From positions 1 through 64,000 of the forward strand of contig JBHGNT010000044.1 of NCBI GenBank assembly GCA_043228905.1: 64,000 nucleotides of DNA. Reading direction: 5' to 3'. The first letter of the stretch is position 1; each line of letters begins with the position of its first letter. Shown in pieces: positions 25,761 to 39,740 of this stretch. This DNA is from Azolla caroliniana. Taxonomy: Eukaryota > Polypodiophyta. The translations under genes were made by a program, and so were the position numbers. The notes under the pieces are model-generated. The model had not been told where the DNA came from. It was given only the letters and a program-made list of their open reading frames with translations, and did not search any database.

Positions 25761-27465
25761 ATTAAAATGTTCATACCTGGCTCGTGTGCTATCGGATTTT
25801 TGTGTTCAAACATGCGAATCGAAGCTAACAACGCTAGCTATCATATGGAATTAAAAAATCAAGATTTTGACACTCAAGTCAAGAGACATGAAGAAATTAG
25901 CAAACTTGAGGAGTGAGTTCAGAACACCTAGTAGGTAAAATTAAAATGTTCATACCTGGCTCGTGTGATATCGGATTTTTGGGTTCAAACATGCGAATCG
26001 AAGCTAACAATGCTAGCTACGATGTGGAATTAAAAAATCAAGATTTTGAAACTCAAAACGAGAGACATGATGAAAATAGAAAACTTGGGGAGGGAGTTGA
26101 GAGGAGCCCTTGAGTAAATTAAAATGTTCATACCTGGCTCGTGTGCTATCGGATTTTTGTGTTCAAACATGCGAATCGAAGCTAACAACGCTAGCTATCA
26201 TATGGAATTAAAAACTCAATATTTTTAAACTCGGGTCAAGAGACATGAAGAAATTAGCAAACTTGAGGAGGGAGTTGAGAGGAGCCCTTGAGTAAATTAA
26301 AATGTTCATACGTGGCTCGTGTGCTATCGGCTTTTTGTGTTCAAACATGGGAATCGAAGCTAACAACGCTAGCTATCATATGGAATTAAAAAATCAAGAT
26401 TTTGAAACTCAGGTCAGGAGACATGAAGAAATTAGCAAACTTGAGGACTGAGTTGAGAAGACCTAGTAGGTAAATTAAAATGTTCATACCTGGCTCGTGT
26501 GATATAGGATTTTTGTGTTCAAACATGCGAATCGAAGCTAACAACGCTAGTTATGATATGGAATTAAAAACTCAAGATTTTTAAACTCGGGTCAAGAGAC
26601 ATGACGAAATTACCAAATTTGAGGAGGGAGTTGAGAAGAGCCCTTGACTAAATTAAAATGTTCATACCTGGCTCGTGTGATATCGGATTTTTGTGTTCAT
26701 ACATGCGAATCGAAGCTAACAATGCTAGCTACGATATGGAATTAAAAAATCAAGATTTTGAAACTCAGGTCAAGAGACATGAAGAAATTACCAAACTTGA
26801 GGACTGAGTTGAGAAGACCGAGTAGGTAAATTAAAATGTTCATTCCTGGCTCGTATGGTATCGGTTTTTTGTGTTCAAACATGCGAATCGAAGCTAACAA
26901 CGCTAGCTATGATATAGAATTAAAAAATCAAGATTTTGAAACTCAGGTCCAGAGACATGATGAAAATAGAAAACCTTAGGACGGGGTTGAGAGGAGCCCT
27001 TGAGTAAATTAAAATGTTCTTACCTGGCTCGTGTGATATCGGATTTTTGTGGTCAAACATGCGAATCGAAGCTAACAACGTTAGCTATCATATGGAATTA
27101 AAAAATCAAGATTTTGAAACTCGGGTCAAGAGACATGAAGAAATTAGCAAACTTGAGGAGTGAGTTGAGAAGACCTACTAGGTAAATTAAAATGTTCATA
27201 CCTGGCTCGTGTGATATCGGATTTTTGTGTTCAAACATGCGAATCGAAGCTAACAACGCTAGCTGTGATATGGAATTAAAAACTCAAGATTTTTAAACTC
27301 GGGTCAAGAGACATGACGAAATTACCAAATTTGAGGAGGGAGTTGAGAAGAGCCCTGGACTAAATTAAAATGTTCATACCTGGCTCGTGTGATATCGGAT
27401 TTTTGTGTTCATACATGCGAATCGAAGCTAACAATGCTAGCTACGATATGGAATTAAAAAATCAA
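25240..27465 (+). repeat. 2.2-kb block, second copy (offset 3,561 bp)
   Basis: Counterpart of the block at 21,680. It shares the gaacacctag variant at 25922 and the order of T-type monomers. A few private changes are visible, such as gggttcaaac near 25,981 and accgagtagg near 26,817. Confidence 0.85.
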
Positions 27466-28966
27466 GATTTTTAAACTCGGGTCAAGAGACATGACGAAAT
27501 TACCAAATTTGAGGAGGGAGTTGAGAGGAGCCCTTGACTAATTTAAAATGTTCATACCTGGCTCGTGTGATATCGTATTTTTGTGTTCAAACATGCGAAT
27601 CGAAGCTAACAACGCTTGCTATGATATGGAATTAAAAACTCAATATTTTTAAACTCGGGTCAAGAGACATGAAGAAATTAGCAAACTTGAGGAGGGAGTT
27701 GAGAGGAGCCCTTGAGTAAATTAAAATGTTCATACGTGGCTCGTGTGATATCGGATTTTTGTGTTCAAACATGCGAATCGAAGCTAACATTGCTAGCTAT
27801 GATATGGATTTAAAAAATCAAGATTTTGAAACTCAGGTCGAGAGACATGATGAAAATAGAAAACTTGAGGAGGGGGTTGAGAGGAGCCCTTGAGTAAATT
27901 AAAATGTTCATACCTGGCTCGTGTGATATCGGATTTTTGTGTTCAAACATGCGCATCGAAACTAACAATGCTAGCTACGACATGGAATTAAAAAATCAAG
28001 ATTTTGAGACTCAGGACGAGAGACATGATGAAAATAGAAAACTTGGGGAGGGAGTTGAGAGGAGCCCTTGAGTAAATTAAAATGTTCATACCTGGCTCGT
28101 GTGCTATCGGATTTTTGTGTTCAAACATGCGAATCGAAGCTAACAACGCTAGCTATCATATGGAATTAAAAAATCAAGATTTTTAAACTCGGGTCAAGAG
28201 ACATGAAGAAATTAGCAAACTTGAGGAGGGAGTTGAGAGGAGCCCTTGAGTAAATTAAAATGTTCATACGTGGCTCGTGTGCTATCGGATTTTTGTGTTC
28301 AAACATGCGAATCGAAGCTAACAACGCTAGCTATCATATGGAATTAAAAAATCAAGATTTTGAAACTCAGGTCAGGAGACATGAAGAAATTAGCAAACTT
28401 GAGGACTGAGTTGAGAAGACCTAGTAGGTAAATTAAAATGTTCATACCTGGCTCGTGTGATATAGGATTTTTGTGTTCAAACATGCGAATCGAAGCTAAC
28501 AACGCTAGCTATGATATGGAATTAAAAACTCAAGATTTTTAAACTCGGGTCAAGAGACATGACGAAATTACCAAATTTGAGGAGGGAGTTGAGAAGAGCC
28601 CTTGACTAAATTAAAATGTTCATACCTGGCTCGTGTGATATCGGATTTTTGTGTTCATACATGCGAATCGAAGCTAACAATGCTAGCTACGATATGGAAT
28701 TAAAAAATCAAGATTTTGAAACTCAGGTCAAGAGACATGAAGAAATTACCAAACTTGAGGACTGAGTTGAGAAGACCTAGTAGGTAAATTAAAATGTTCA
28801 TTCCTGGCTCGTATGGTATCGGTTTTTTGTGTTCAAACATGCGAATCGAAGCTAACAACGCTAGCTATGATATAGAATTAAAAAATCAAGATTTTGAAAC
28901 TCAGGTCCAGAGACATGATGAAAATAGAAAACCTTAGGACGGGGTTGAGAGGAGCCCTTGAGTAAA
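27009..28966 (+). repeat. Reference copy of the 11-monomer HOR (T1-T11), 1,958 bp
   Basis: Monomer starts at ttaaaatg: T1 27009 (ttcttacc, gtggtcaa, aacgttagct); T2 27187 (gctgtgatatgg, gagccctgg); T3 27365 (ttcatacatg, ttaaactcggg, gactaattt); T4 27543 (gatatcgtat, gcttgctatg, ctcaatattt); T5 27721 (catacgtgg, acattgct, ggatttaaa); T6 27899 (gcgcatcgaaac, acgag, cttgggg); T7 28077 (gtgctatcgg, tcatatgg, ttaaactcggg); T8 28255 (catacgtgg, gtcagg, gaggactgag); T9 28433 (gatataggat, actcaagattttt); T10 28611 (ttcatacatg, gaaactcagg, gaggactgag); T11 28789 (ttcattcctgg, ggttttttg, gtccag, ccttagg). The next T1 follows at 28967. 11 x 178 is exactly 1,958. This cassette, whole or trimmed, builds most of 21-64 kb. 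Confidence 0.9.
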
Positions 28967-31900
28967 TTAAATTGTTCTTACCTGGCTCGTGTGATATCGG
29001 ATTTTTGTGGTCAAACATGCGAATCGAAGCTAACAACGTTAGCTATCATATGGAATTAAAAAATCAAGATTTTGAAACTCGGGTCAAGAGACATGAAGAA
29101 ATTAGCAAACTTGAGGAGTGAGTTGAGAAGACCTACTAGGTAAATTAAAATGTTCATACCTGGCTCGTGTGATATCGGATTTTTGTGTTCAAACATGCGA
29201 ATCGAAGCTTACAACGCTAGCTGTGATATGGAATTAAAAACTCAAGATTTTTAAACTCGGGTCAAGAGACATGACGAAATTACCAAATTTGAGGAGGGAG
29301 TTGAGAAGAGCCCTGGACTAAATTAAAATGTTCATACCTGGCTCGTGTGATATCGGATTTTTGTGTTCATACATGCGAATCGAAGCTAACAATGCTAGCT
29401 ACGATATGGAATTAAAAAATCAAGATTTTTAAACTCGGGTCAAGAGACATGACGAAATTACCAAATTTGAGGAGGGAGTTGAGAAGAGCCCTTGACTAAA
29501 TTAGAATGTTCATACCTGGCTCGTGTGATATCGGATTTTTGTGTTCATACATGCGAATCGAAGCTAACAATGCTAGCTACGATATGGAATTAAAAAATCA
29601 AGATTTTGAAACTCAGGTCAAGAGACATGAAGAAATTACCAAACTTGAGGACTGAGTTGAGAAGACCTAGTAGGTAAATTAAAATGTTCATTCCTGGCTC
29701 GTATGGTATTGGTTTTTTGTGTTCAAACATGCGAATCGAAGCTAACAACGCTAGCTATGATATAGAATTAAAAAATCAAGATTTTGAAACTCAGGTCCAG
29801 AGACATGATGAAAATAGAAAACCTTAGGACGGGGTTGAGAGGAGCCCTTGAGTAAATTAAAATGTTCTTACCTGGCTCGTGTGATATCGGATTTTTGTGG
29901 TCAAACATGCGAATCGAAGCTAACAACGTTAGCTATCATATGGAATTAAAAAATCAAGATTTTGAAACTCGGGTCAAGAGACATGAAGAAATTAGCAAAC
30001 TTGAGGAGTGAGTTGAGAAGACCTACTAGGTAAATTAAAATGTTCATACCTGGCTCGTGTGATATCGGATTTTTGTGTTCAAACATGCGAATCGAAGCTA
30101 ACAACGCTAGCTGTCATATGGAATTAAAAACTCAAGATTTTTAAACTCGGGTCAAGAGACATGACGAAATTACCAAATTTGAGGAGGGAGTTGAGAAGAG
30201 CCCTGGACTAAATTAAAATGTTCATACCTGGCTCGTGTGATATCGGATTTTTGTGTTCATACATGCGAATCGAAGCTAACAATGCTAGCTACGATATGGA
30301 ATTAAAAAATCAAGATTTTTAAACTCGGCTCAAGAGACATGACGAAATTACCAAATTTGAGGAGGGAGTTGAGAGGAGCCCTTGACTAATTTAAAATGTT
30401 CATACCTGGCTCGTGTGATATCGTATTTTTGTGTTCAAACATGCGAATCGAAGCTAACAACGCTTGCTATGATATGGAATTAAAAACTCAATATTTTTAA
30501 ACTCGGGTCAAGAGACATGAAGAAATTAGCAAACTTGAGGAGGGAGTTGAGAGGAGCCCTTGAGTAAATTAAAATGTTCATACGTGGCTCGTGTGATATC
30601 GGATTTTTGTGTTCAAACATGCGAATCGAAGCTAACATTGCTAGCTATGATATGGATTTAAAAAATCAAGATTTTGAAACTCAGGTCGAGAGACATGATG
30701 AAAATAGAAAACTTGAGGAGGGGGTTGAGAGGAGCCCTTGAGTAAATTAAAATGTTCATACCTGGCTCGTGTGATATCGGATTTTTGTGTTCAAACATGC
30801 GCATCGAAACTAACAATGCTAGCTACGACATGGAATTAAAAAATCAAGATTTTGAGACTCAGGACGAGAGACATGATGAAAATAGAAAACTTGGGGAGGG
30901 AGTTGAGAGGAGCCCTTGAGTAAATTAAAATGTTCATACCTGGCTCGTGTGCTATCGGATTTTTGTGTTCAAACATGCGAATCGAAGCTAACAACGCTAG
31001 CTATCATATGGAATTAAAAAATCAAGATTTTTAAACTCGGGTCAAGAGACATGAAGAAATTAGCAAACTTGAGGAGGGAGTTGAGAGGAGCCCTTGAGTA
31101 AATTAAAATGTTCATACGTGGCTCGTGTGCTATCGGATTTTTGTGTTCAAACATGCGAATCGAAGCTAACAACGCTAGCTATCATATGGAATTAAAAAAT
31201 CAAGATTTTGAAACTCAGGTCAAGAGACATGAAGAAATTAGCAAACTTGAGGACTGAGTTGAGAAGACCTAGTAGGTAAATTAAAATGTTCATACCTGGC
31301 TCGTGTGATATAGGATTTTTGTGTTCAAACATGCGAATCGAAGCTAACAACGCTAGCTATGATATGGAATTAAAAACTCAAGATTTTTAAACTCGGGTCA
31401 AGAGACATGACGAAATTACCAAATTTGAGGAGGGAGTTGAGAAGAGCCCTTGACTAAATTAAAATGTTCATACCTGGCTCGTGTGATATCGGATTTTTGT
31501 GTTCATACATGCGAATCGAAGCTAACAATGCTAGCTACGATATGGAATTAAAAAATCAAGATTTTTAAACTCGGCTCAAGAGACATGACGAAATTACCAA
31601 ATTTGAGGAGGGAGTTGAGAGGAGCCCTTGACTAATTTAAAATGTTCATACCTGGCTCGTGTGATATCGTATTTTTGTGTTCAAACATGCGAATCGAAGC
31701 TAACAACGCTTGCTATGATATGGAATTAAAAACTCAATATTTTTAAACTCGGGTCAAGAGACATGAAGAAATTAGCAAACTTGAGGAGGGAGTTGAGAGG
31801 AGCCCTTGAGTAAATTAAAATGTTCATACGTGGCTCGTGTGATATCGGATTTTTGTGTTCAAACATGCGAATCGAAGCTAACATTGCTAGCTATGATATG

Positions 31901-33060
31901 GATTTAAAAAATCAAGATTTTGAAACTCAGGTCGAGAGACATGATGAAAATAGAAAACTTGAGGAGGGGGTTGAGAGGAGCCCTTGAGTAAATTAAAATG
32001 TTCATACCTGGCTCGTGTGATATCGGATTTTTGTGTTCAAACATGCGCATCGAAACTAACAATGCTAGCTACGACATGGAATTAAAAAATCAAGATTTTG
32101 AGACTCAGGACGAGAGACATGATGAAAATAGAAAACTTGGGGAGGGAGTTGAGAGGAGCCCTTGAGTAAATTAAAATGTTCATACCTGGCTCGTGTGCTA
32201 TCGGATTTTTGTGTTCAAACATGCGAATCGAAGCTAACAACGCTAGCTATCATATGGAATTAAAAAATCAAGATTTTTAAACTCGGGTCAAGAGACATGA
32301 AGAAATTAGCAAACTTGAGGAGGGAGTTGAGAGGAGCCCTTGAGTAAATTAAAATGTTCATACGTGGCTCGTGTGCTATCGGATTTTTGTGTTCAAACAT
32401 GCGAATCGAAGCTAACAACGCTAGCTATCATATGGAATTAAAAAATCAAGATTTTGAAACTCAGGTCAGGAGACATGAAGAAATTAGCAAACTTGAGGAC
32501 TGAGTTGAGAAGACCTAGTAGGTAAATTAAAATGTTCATACCTGGCTCGTGTGATATAGGATTTTTGTGTTCAAACATGCGAATCGAAGCTAACAACGCT
32601 AGCTATGATATGGAATTAAAAACTCAAGATTTTTAAACTCGGGTCAAGAGACATGACGAAATTACCAAATTTGAGGAGGGAGTTGAGAAGAGCCCTTGAC
32701 TAAATTAAAATGTTCATACCTGGCTCGTGTGATATCGGATTTTTGTGTTCATACATGCGAATCGAAGCTAACAATGCTAGCTACGATATGGAATTAAAAA
32801 ATCAAGATTTTGAAACTCAGGTCAAGAGACATGAAGAAATTACCAAACTTGAGGACTGAGTTGAGAAGACCTAGTAGGTAAATTAAAATGTTCATTCCTG
32901 GCTCGTATGGTATCGGTTTTTTGTGTTCAAACATGCGAATCGAAGCTAACAACGCTAGCTATGATATAGAATTAAAAAATCAAGATTTTGAAACTCAGGT
33001 CCAGAGACATGATGAAAATAGAAAACCTTAGGACGGGGTTGAGAGGAGCCCTTGAGTAAA
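28967..33060 (+). repeat. 23-monomer composite HOR, 4,094 bp, copy 1
   Basis: Delimited by the T1 variant attgttctta at 28971 and 33065. T1 occurs at about 29,006, 29,897 and 33,101, spacings of 5 and 18 monomers, so the unit is an 11-mer with an added 5-mer segment and an added 7-mer segment. The internal 7-mer shows in the ggctcaag variant at 30325 and 31571, 1,246 bp apart. 23 x 178 is 4,094. Confidence 0.88.
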
Positions 33061-36000
33061 TTAAATTGTTCTTACCTGGCTCGTGTGATATCGGATTTTT
33101 GTGGTCAAACATGCGAATCGAAGCTAACAACGTTAGCTATCATATGGAATTAAAAAATCAAGATTTTGAAACTCGGGTCAAGAGACATGAAGAAATTAGC
33201 AAACTTGAGGAGTGAGTTGAGAAGACCTACTAGGTAAATTAAAATGTTCATACCTGGCTCGTGTGATATCGGATTTTTGTGTTCAAACATGCGAATCGAA
33301 GCTTACAACGCTAGCTGTGATATGGAATTAAAAACTCAAGATTTTTAAACTCGGGTCAAGAGACATGACGAAATTACCAAATTTGAGGAGGGAGTTGAGA
33401 AGAGCCCTGGACTAAATTAAAATGTTCATACCTGGCTCGTGTGATATCGGATTTTTGTGTTCATACATGCGAATCGAAGCTAACAATGCTAGCTACGATA
33501 TGGAATTAAAAAATCAAGATTTTTAAACTCGGGTCAAGAGACATGACGAAATTACCAAATTTGAGGAGGGAGTTGAGAAGAGCCCTTGACTAAATTAGAA
33601 TGTTCATACCTGGCTCGTGTGATATCGGATTTTTGTGTTCATACATGCGAATCGAAGCTAACAATGCTAGCTACGATATGGAATTAAAAAATCAAGATTT
33701 TGAAACTCAGGTCAAGAGACATGAAGAAATTACCAAACTTGAGGACTGAGTTGAGAAGACCTAGTAGGTAAATTAAAATGTTCATTCCTGGCTCGTATGG
33801 TATTGGTTTTTTGTGTTCAAACATGCGAATCGAAGCTAACAACGCTAGCTATGATATAGAATTAAAAAATCAAGATTTTGAAACTCAGGTCCAGAGACAT
33901 GATGAAAATAGAAAACCTTAGGACGGGGTTGAGAGGAGCCCTTGAGTAAATTAAAATGTTCTTACCTGGCTCGTGTGATATCGGATTTTTGTGGTCAAAC
34001 ATGCGAATCGAAGCTAACAACGTTAGCTATCATATGGAATTAAAAAATCAAGATTTTGAAACTCGGGTCAAGAGACATGAAGAAATTAGCAAACTTGAGG
34101 AGTGAGTTGAGAAGACCTACTAGGTAAATTAAAATGTTCATACCTGGCTCGTGTGATATCGGATTTTTGTGTTCAAACATGCGAATCGAAGCTAACAACG
34201 CTAGCTGTCATATGGAATTAAAAACTCAAGATTTTTAAACTCGGGTCAAGAGACATGACGAAATTACCAAATTTGAGGAGGGAGTTGAGAAGAGCCCTGG
34301 ACTAAATTAAAATGTTCATACCTGGCTCGTGTGATATCGGATTTTTGTGTTCATACATGCGAATCGAAGCTAACAATGCTAGCTACGATATGGAATTAAA
34401 AAATCAAGATTTTTAAACTCGGCTCAAGAGACATGACGAAATTACCAAATTTGAGGAGGGAGTTGAGAGGAGCCCTTGACTAATTTAAAATGTTCATACC
34501 TGGCTCGTGTGATATCGTATTTTTGTGTTCAAACATGCGAATCGAAGCTAACAACGCTTGCTATGATATGGAATTAAAAACTCAATATTTTTAAACTCGG
34601 GTCAAGAGACATGAAGAAATTAGCAAACTTGAGGAGGGAGTTGAGAGGAGCCCTTGAGTAAATTAAAATGTTCATACGTGGCTCGTGTGATATCGGATTT
34701 TTGTGTTCAAACATGCGAATCGAAGCTAACATTGCTAGCTATGATATGGATTTAAAAAATCAAGATTTTGAAACTCAGGTCGAGAGACATGATGAAAATA
34801 GAAAACTTGAGGAGGGGGTTGAGAGGAGCCCTTGAGTAAATTAAAATGTTCATACCTGGCTCGTGTGATATCGGATTTTTGTGTTCAAACATGCGCATCG
34901 AAACTAACAATGCTAGCTACGACATGGAATTAAAAAATCAAGATTTTGAGACTCAGGACGAGAGACATGATGAAAATAGAAAACTTGGGGAGGGAGTTGA
35001 GAGGAGCCCTTGAGTAAATTAAAATGTTCATACCTGGCTCGTGTGCTATCGGATTTTTGTGTTCAAACATGCGAATCGAAGCTAACAACGCTAGCTATCA
35101 TATGGAATTAAAAAATCAAGATTTTTAAACTCGGGTCAAGAGACATGAAGAAATTAGCAAACTTGAGGAGGGAGTTGAGAGGAGCCCTTGAGTAAATTAA
35201 AATGTTCATACGTGGCTCGTGTGCTATCGGATTTTTGTGTTCAAACATGCGAATCGAAGCTAACAACGCTAGCTATCATATGGAATTAAAAAATCAAGAT
35301 TTTGAAACTCAGGTCAAGAGACATGAAGAAATTAGCAAACTTGAGGACTGAGTTGAGAAGACCTAGTAGGTAAATTAAAATGTTCATACCTGGCTCGTGT
35401 GATATAGGATTTTTGTGTTCAAACATGCGAATCGAAGCTAACAACGCTAGCTATGATATGGAATTAAAAACTCAAGATTTTTAAACTCGGGTCAAGAGAC
35501 ATGACGAAATTACCAAATTTGAGGAGGGAGTTGAGAAGAGCCCTTGACTAAATTAAAATGTTCATACCTGGCTCGTGTGATATCGGATTTTTGTGTTCAT
35601 ACATGCGAATCGAAGCTAACAATGCTAGCTACGATATGGAATTAAAAAATCAAGATTTTTAAACTCGGCTCAAGAGACATGACGAAATTACCAAATTTGA
35701 GGAGGGAGTTGAGAGGAGCCCTTGACTAATTTAAAATGTTCATACCTGGCTCGTGTGATATCGTATTTTTGTGTTCAAACATGCGAATCGAAGCTAACAA
35801 CGCTTGCTATGATATGGAATTAAAAACTCAATATTTTTAAACTCGGGTCAAGAGACATGAAGAAATTAGCAAACTTGAGGAGGGAGTTGAGAGGAGCCCT
35901 TGAGTAAATTAAAATGTTCATACGTGGCTCGTGTGATATCGGATTTTTGTGTTCAAACATGCGAATCGAAGCTAACATTGCTAGCTATGATATGTATTTA

Positions 36001-37154
36001 AAAAATCAAGATTTTGAGACTCAGGTCGAGAGACATGATGAAAATAGAAAACTTGAGGAGGGGGTTGAGAGGAGCCCTTGAGTAAATTAAAATGTTCATA
36101 CCTGGCTCGTGTGATATCGGATTTTTGTGTTCAAACATGCGCATCGAAACTAACAATGCTAGCTACGACATGGAATTAAAAAATCAAGATTTTGAGACTC
36201 AGGACGAGAGACATGATGAAAATAGAAAACTTGGGGAGGGAGTTGAGAGGAGCCCTTGAGTAAATTAAAATGTTCATACCTGGCTCGTGTGCTATCGGAT
36301 TTTTGTGTTCAAACATGCGAATCGAAGCTAACAACGTTAGCTATCATATGGAATTAAAAAATCAAGATTTTTAAACTCGGGTCAAGAGACATGAAGAAAT
36401 TAGCAAACTTGAGGAGGGAGTTGAGAGGAGCCCTTGAGTAAATTAAAATGTTCATACGTGGCTCGTGTGCTATCGGATTTTTGTGTTCAAACATGCGAAT
36501 CGAAGCTAACAACGCTAGCTATCATATGGAATTAAAAAATCAAGATTTTGAAACTCAGGTCAAGAGACATGAAGAAATTAGCAAACTTGAGGACTGAGTT
36601 GAGAAGACCTAGTAGGTAAATTAAAATGTTCATACCTGGCTCGTGTGATATAGGATTTTTGTGTTCAAACATGCGAATCGAAGCTAACAACGCTAGCTAT
36701 GATATGGAATTAAAAACTCAAGATTTTTAAACTCGGGTCAAGAGACATGACGAAATTACCAAATTTGAGGAGGGAGTTGAGAAGAGCCCTTGACTAAATT
36801 AAAATGTTCATACCTGGCTCGTGTGATATCGGATTTTTGTGTTCATACATGCGAATCGAAGCTAACAATGCTAGCTACGATATGGAATTAAAAAATCAAG
36901 ATTTTGAAACTCAGGTCAAGAGACATGAAGAAATTACCAAACTTGAGGACTGAGTTGAGAAGACCTAGTAGGTAAATTAAAATGTTCATTCCTGGCTCGT
37001 ATGGTATCGGTTTTTTGTGTTCAAACATGCGAATCGAAGCTAACAACTCTAGCTATGATATAGAATTAAAAAATCAAGATTTTGAAACTCAGGTCCAGAG
37101 ACATGATGAAAATAGAATACCTTAGGACGGGGTTGAGAGGAGCCCTTGAGTAAA
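33061..37154 (+). repeat. 23-monomer composite HOR, 4,094 bp, copy 2
   Basis: Matches copy 1 base for base apart from scattered changes. Shared private variants include gcttacaac (29,2xx and 33,3xx), ggtattgg (29,70x and 33,80x) and ggctcaag (34419 and 35665). Changes special to this copy include tgtatttaaa and gagactcagg near 35,993-36,018 and a C to T at 36336. The match at this offset starts further left, near 27,480 against 31,574, and fades near 37,650, so about 2.5 periods are present. Confidence 0.88.
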
Positions 37155-39740
37155 TTAAAATGTTCTTACCTGGCTCGTGTGATATCGGATTTTTGTGGTC
37201 AAACATGCGAATCGAAGCTAACAACGTTAGCTATCATATGGAATTAAAAAATCAAGATTTTGAAACTCGGGTCAAGAGACATGAAGAAATTAGCAAACTT
37301 GAGGAGTGAGTTGAGAAGACCTACTAGGTAAATTAAAATGTTCATACCTGGCTCGTGTGATATCGGATTTTTGTGTTCAAACATGCGAATCGAAGCTAAC
37401 AACGCTAGCTGTGATATGGAATTAAAAACTCAAGATTTTTAAACTCGGGTCAAGAGACATGACGAAATTACCAAATTTGAGGAGGGAGTTGAGAAGAGCC
37501 CTGGACTAAATTAAAATGTTCATACCTGGCTCGTGTGATATCGGATTTTTGTGTTCATACATGCGAATCGAAGCTAACAATGCTAGCTACGATATGGAAT
37601 TAAAAAATCAAGATTTTTAAACTCGGGTCAAGAGACATGACGAAATTACCAAATTTGAGGAGGGAGTTGAGAGGAGCCCTTGACTAATTTAAAATGTTCA
37701 TACCTGGCTCGTGTGATATCGTATTTTTGTGTTCAAACATGCGAATCGAAGCTAACAACGCTTGCTATGATATGGAATTAAAAACTCAATATTTTTAAAC
37801 TCGGGTCAAGAGACATGAAGAAATTAGCAAACTTGAGGAGGGAGTTGAGAGGAGCCCTTGAGTAAATTAAAATGTTCATACGTGGCTCGTGTGATATCGG
37901 ATTTTTGTGTTCAAACATGCGAATCGAAGCTAACATTGCTAGCTATGATATGGATTTAAAAAATCACGATTTTGAAACTCAGGTCGAGAGACATGATGAA
38001 AATAGAAAACTTGAGGAGGGGGTTGAGAGGAGCCCTTGAGTAAATTAAAATGTTCATACCTGGCTCGTGTGATATCGGATTTTTGTGTTCAAACATGCGC
38101 ATCGAAACTAACAATGCTAGCTACGACATGGAATTAAAAAATCAAGATTTTGAGACTCAGGACGAGAGACATGATGAAAATAGAAAACTTGGGGAGGGAG
38201 TTGAGAGGAGCCCTTGAGTAAATTAAAATGTTCATACCTGGCTCGTGTGGTATCGGATTTTTATGTTCAAACATGCGAATCGAAGCTAACAACGCTAGCT
38301 ATGATATGGAATTAAAAAATCAAGATTTTGAAACTCAGGTCAAGAGACATGAAGAAATTAGCAAACTTGAGGACTGAGTTGAGAAGACCTAGTAGAAAAC
38401 TTAAAATGTTCATACCTGGCTCGTGTGATATCGGATTTTTGTGTTCAAACATGCGAATCGAAGCTAACAACGCTAGCTATGATATGGAATTAAAAACTCA
38501 AGATTTTTAAACTCGGGTCAAGAGACATGACGAAATTACCAAATTTGAGGAGGGAGTTGAGAAGAGCCATTGACTAAATTAAAATGTTCATACCTGGCTC
38601 GTGTGATATCGGATTTTTGTGTTCATACATGCGAATCGAAGCTAACAATGCTAGCTACGATATGGAATTAAAAAATCAAGATTTTGAAACTCAGGACGAG
38701 AGACATGATGAAAATAGAAAACATGGGGAGGGAGTTGAGAGGAGCCCTTGAGTAAATTAAAATGTTCATACCTGGCTCGTGTGCTATCGGATTTTTGTGT
38801 TCAAACATGCGAATCGAAGCTAACAACGCTAGCTATCATATGGAATTAAAAACTCAAGATTTTTAAATTCGGGTCAAGAGACATGACGAAATTACCAAAT
38901 TTGAGGAGGGAGTTGAGAAGAGCCCTTGACTAATTTAAAATGTTCATACCTGGCTCGTGTGATATCGTATTTTTGTGTTCAAACATGCGAATCGAAGCTA
39001 ACAATGCTAGCTACGATATGGAATTAAAAATCAAGATTTGGAAACTCAGGACGAGAGACATGATGAAAATAGAAAACTTGAGGAGGGAGTTGAGAGGAGC
39101 CCTTGAGTAAATTAAAATGTTCATACCTGGCTCGTATGGTATCGGTTTTTTGTGTTCAAACATGCGAATCGAAGCTAACAACGCTAGCTATGATATAGAA
39201 TTAAAAAATCAAGATTTTGAAACTCAGGTCCAGAGACATGATGAAAATAGAAAACCTTAGGACGGGGTTGAGAGGAGCCCTTGAGTAAATTAAATTGTTC
39301 TTACCTGGCTCGTGTGATATCGGATTTTTGTGGTCAAACATGCGAATCGAAGCTAACAACGTTAGCTATCATATGGAATTAAAAAATCAAGATTTTGAAA
39401 CTCGGGTCAAGAGACATGAAGAAATTAGCAAACTTGAGGAGTGAGTTGAGAAGACCTACTAGGTAAATTAAAATGTTCATACCTGGCTCGTGTGATATCG
39501 GATTTTTGTGTTCAAACATGCGAATCGAAGCTTACAACGCTAGCTGTGATATGGAATTAAAAACTCAAGATTTTTAAACTCGGGTCAAGAGACATGACGA
39601 AATTACCAAATTTGAGGAGGGAGTTGAGAAGAGCCCTGGACTAAATTAAAATGTTCATACCTGGCTCGTGTGATATCGGATTTTTGTGTTCATACATGCG
39701 AATCGAAGCTAACAATGCTAGCTACGATATGGAATTAAAA
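36460..39740 (+). repeat. 3.3-kb block, first copy (offset 4,449 bp)
   Basis: Markers shared with positions 4,449 bp downstream: gaatacctta (37115 and 41564), the ttatgttc variant of T7 (38261 and 42710) and attgttctta (39294 and 43743). The offset is 25 monomers minus one base, accounted for by a 177-bp monomer near 39,026 with one A missing from its A tract. One private change here is agtagaaaactt at 38,391, where other copies have agtaggtaactt. Confidence 0.85.
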
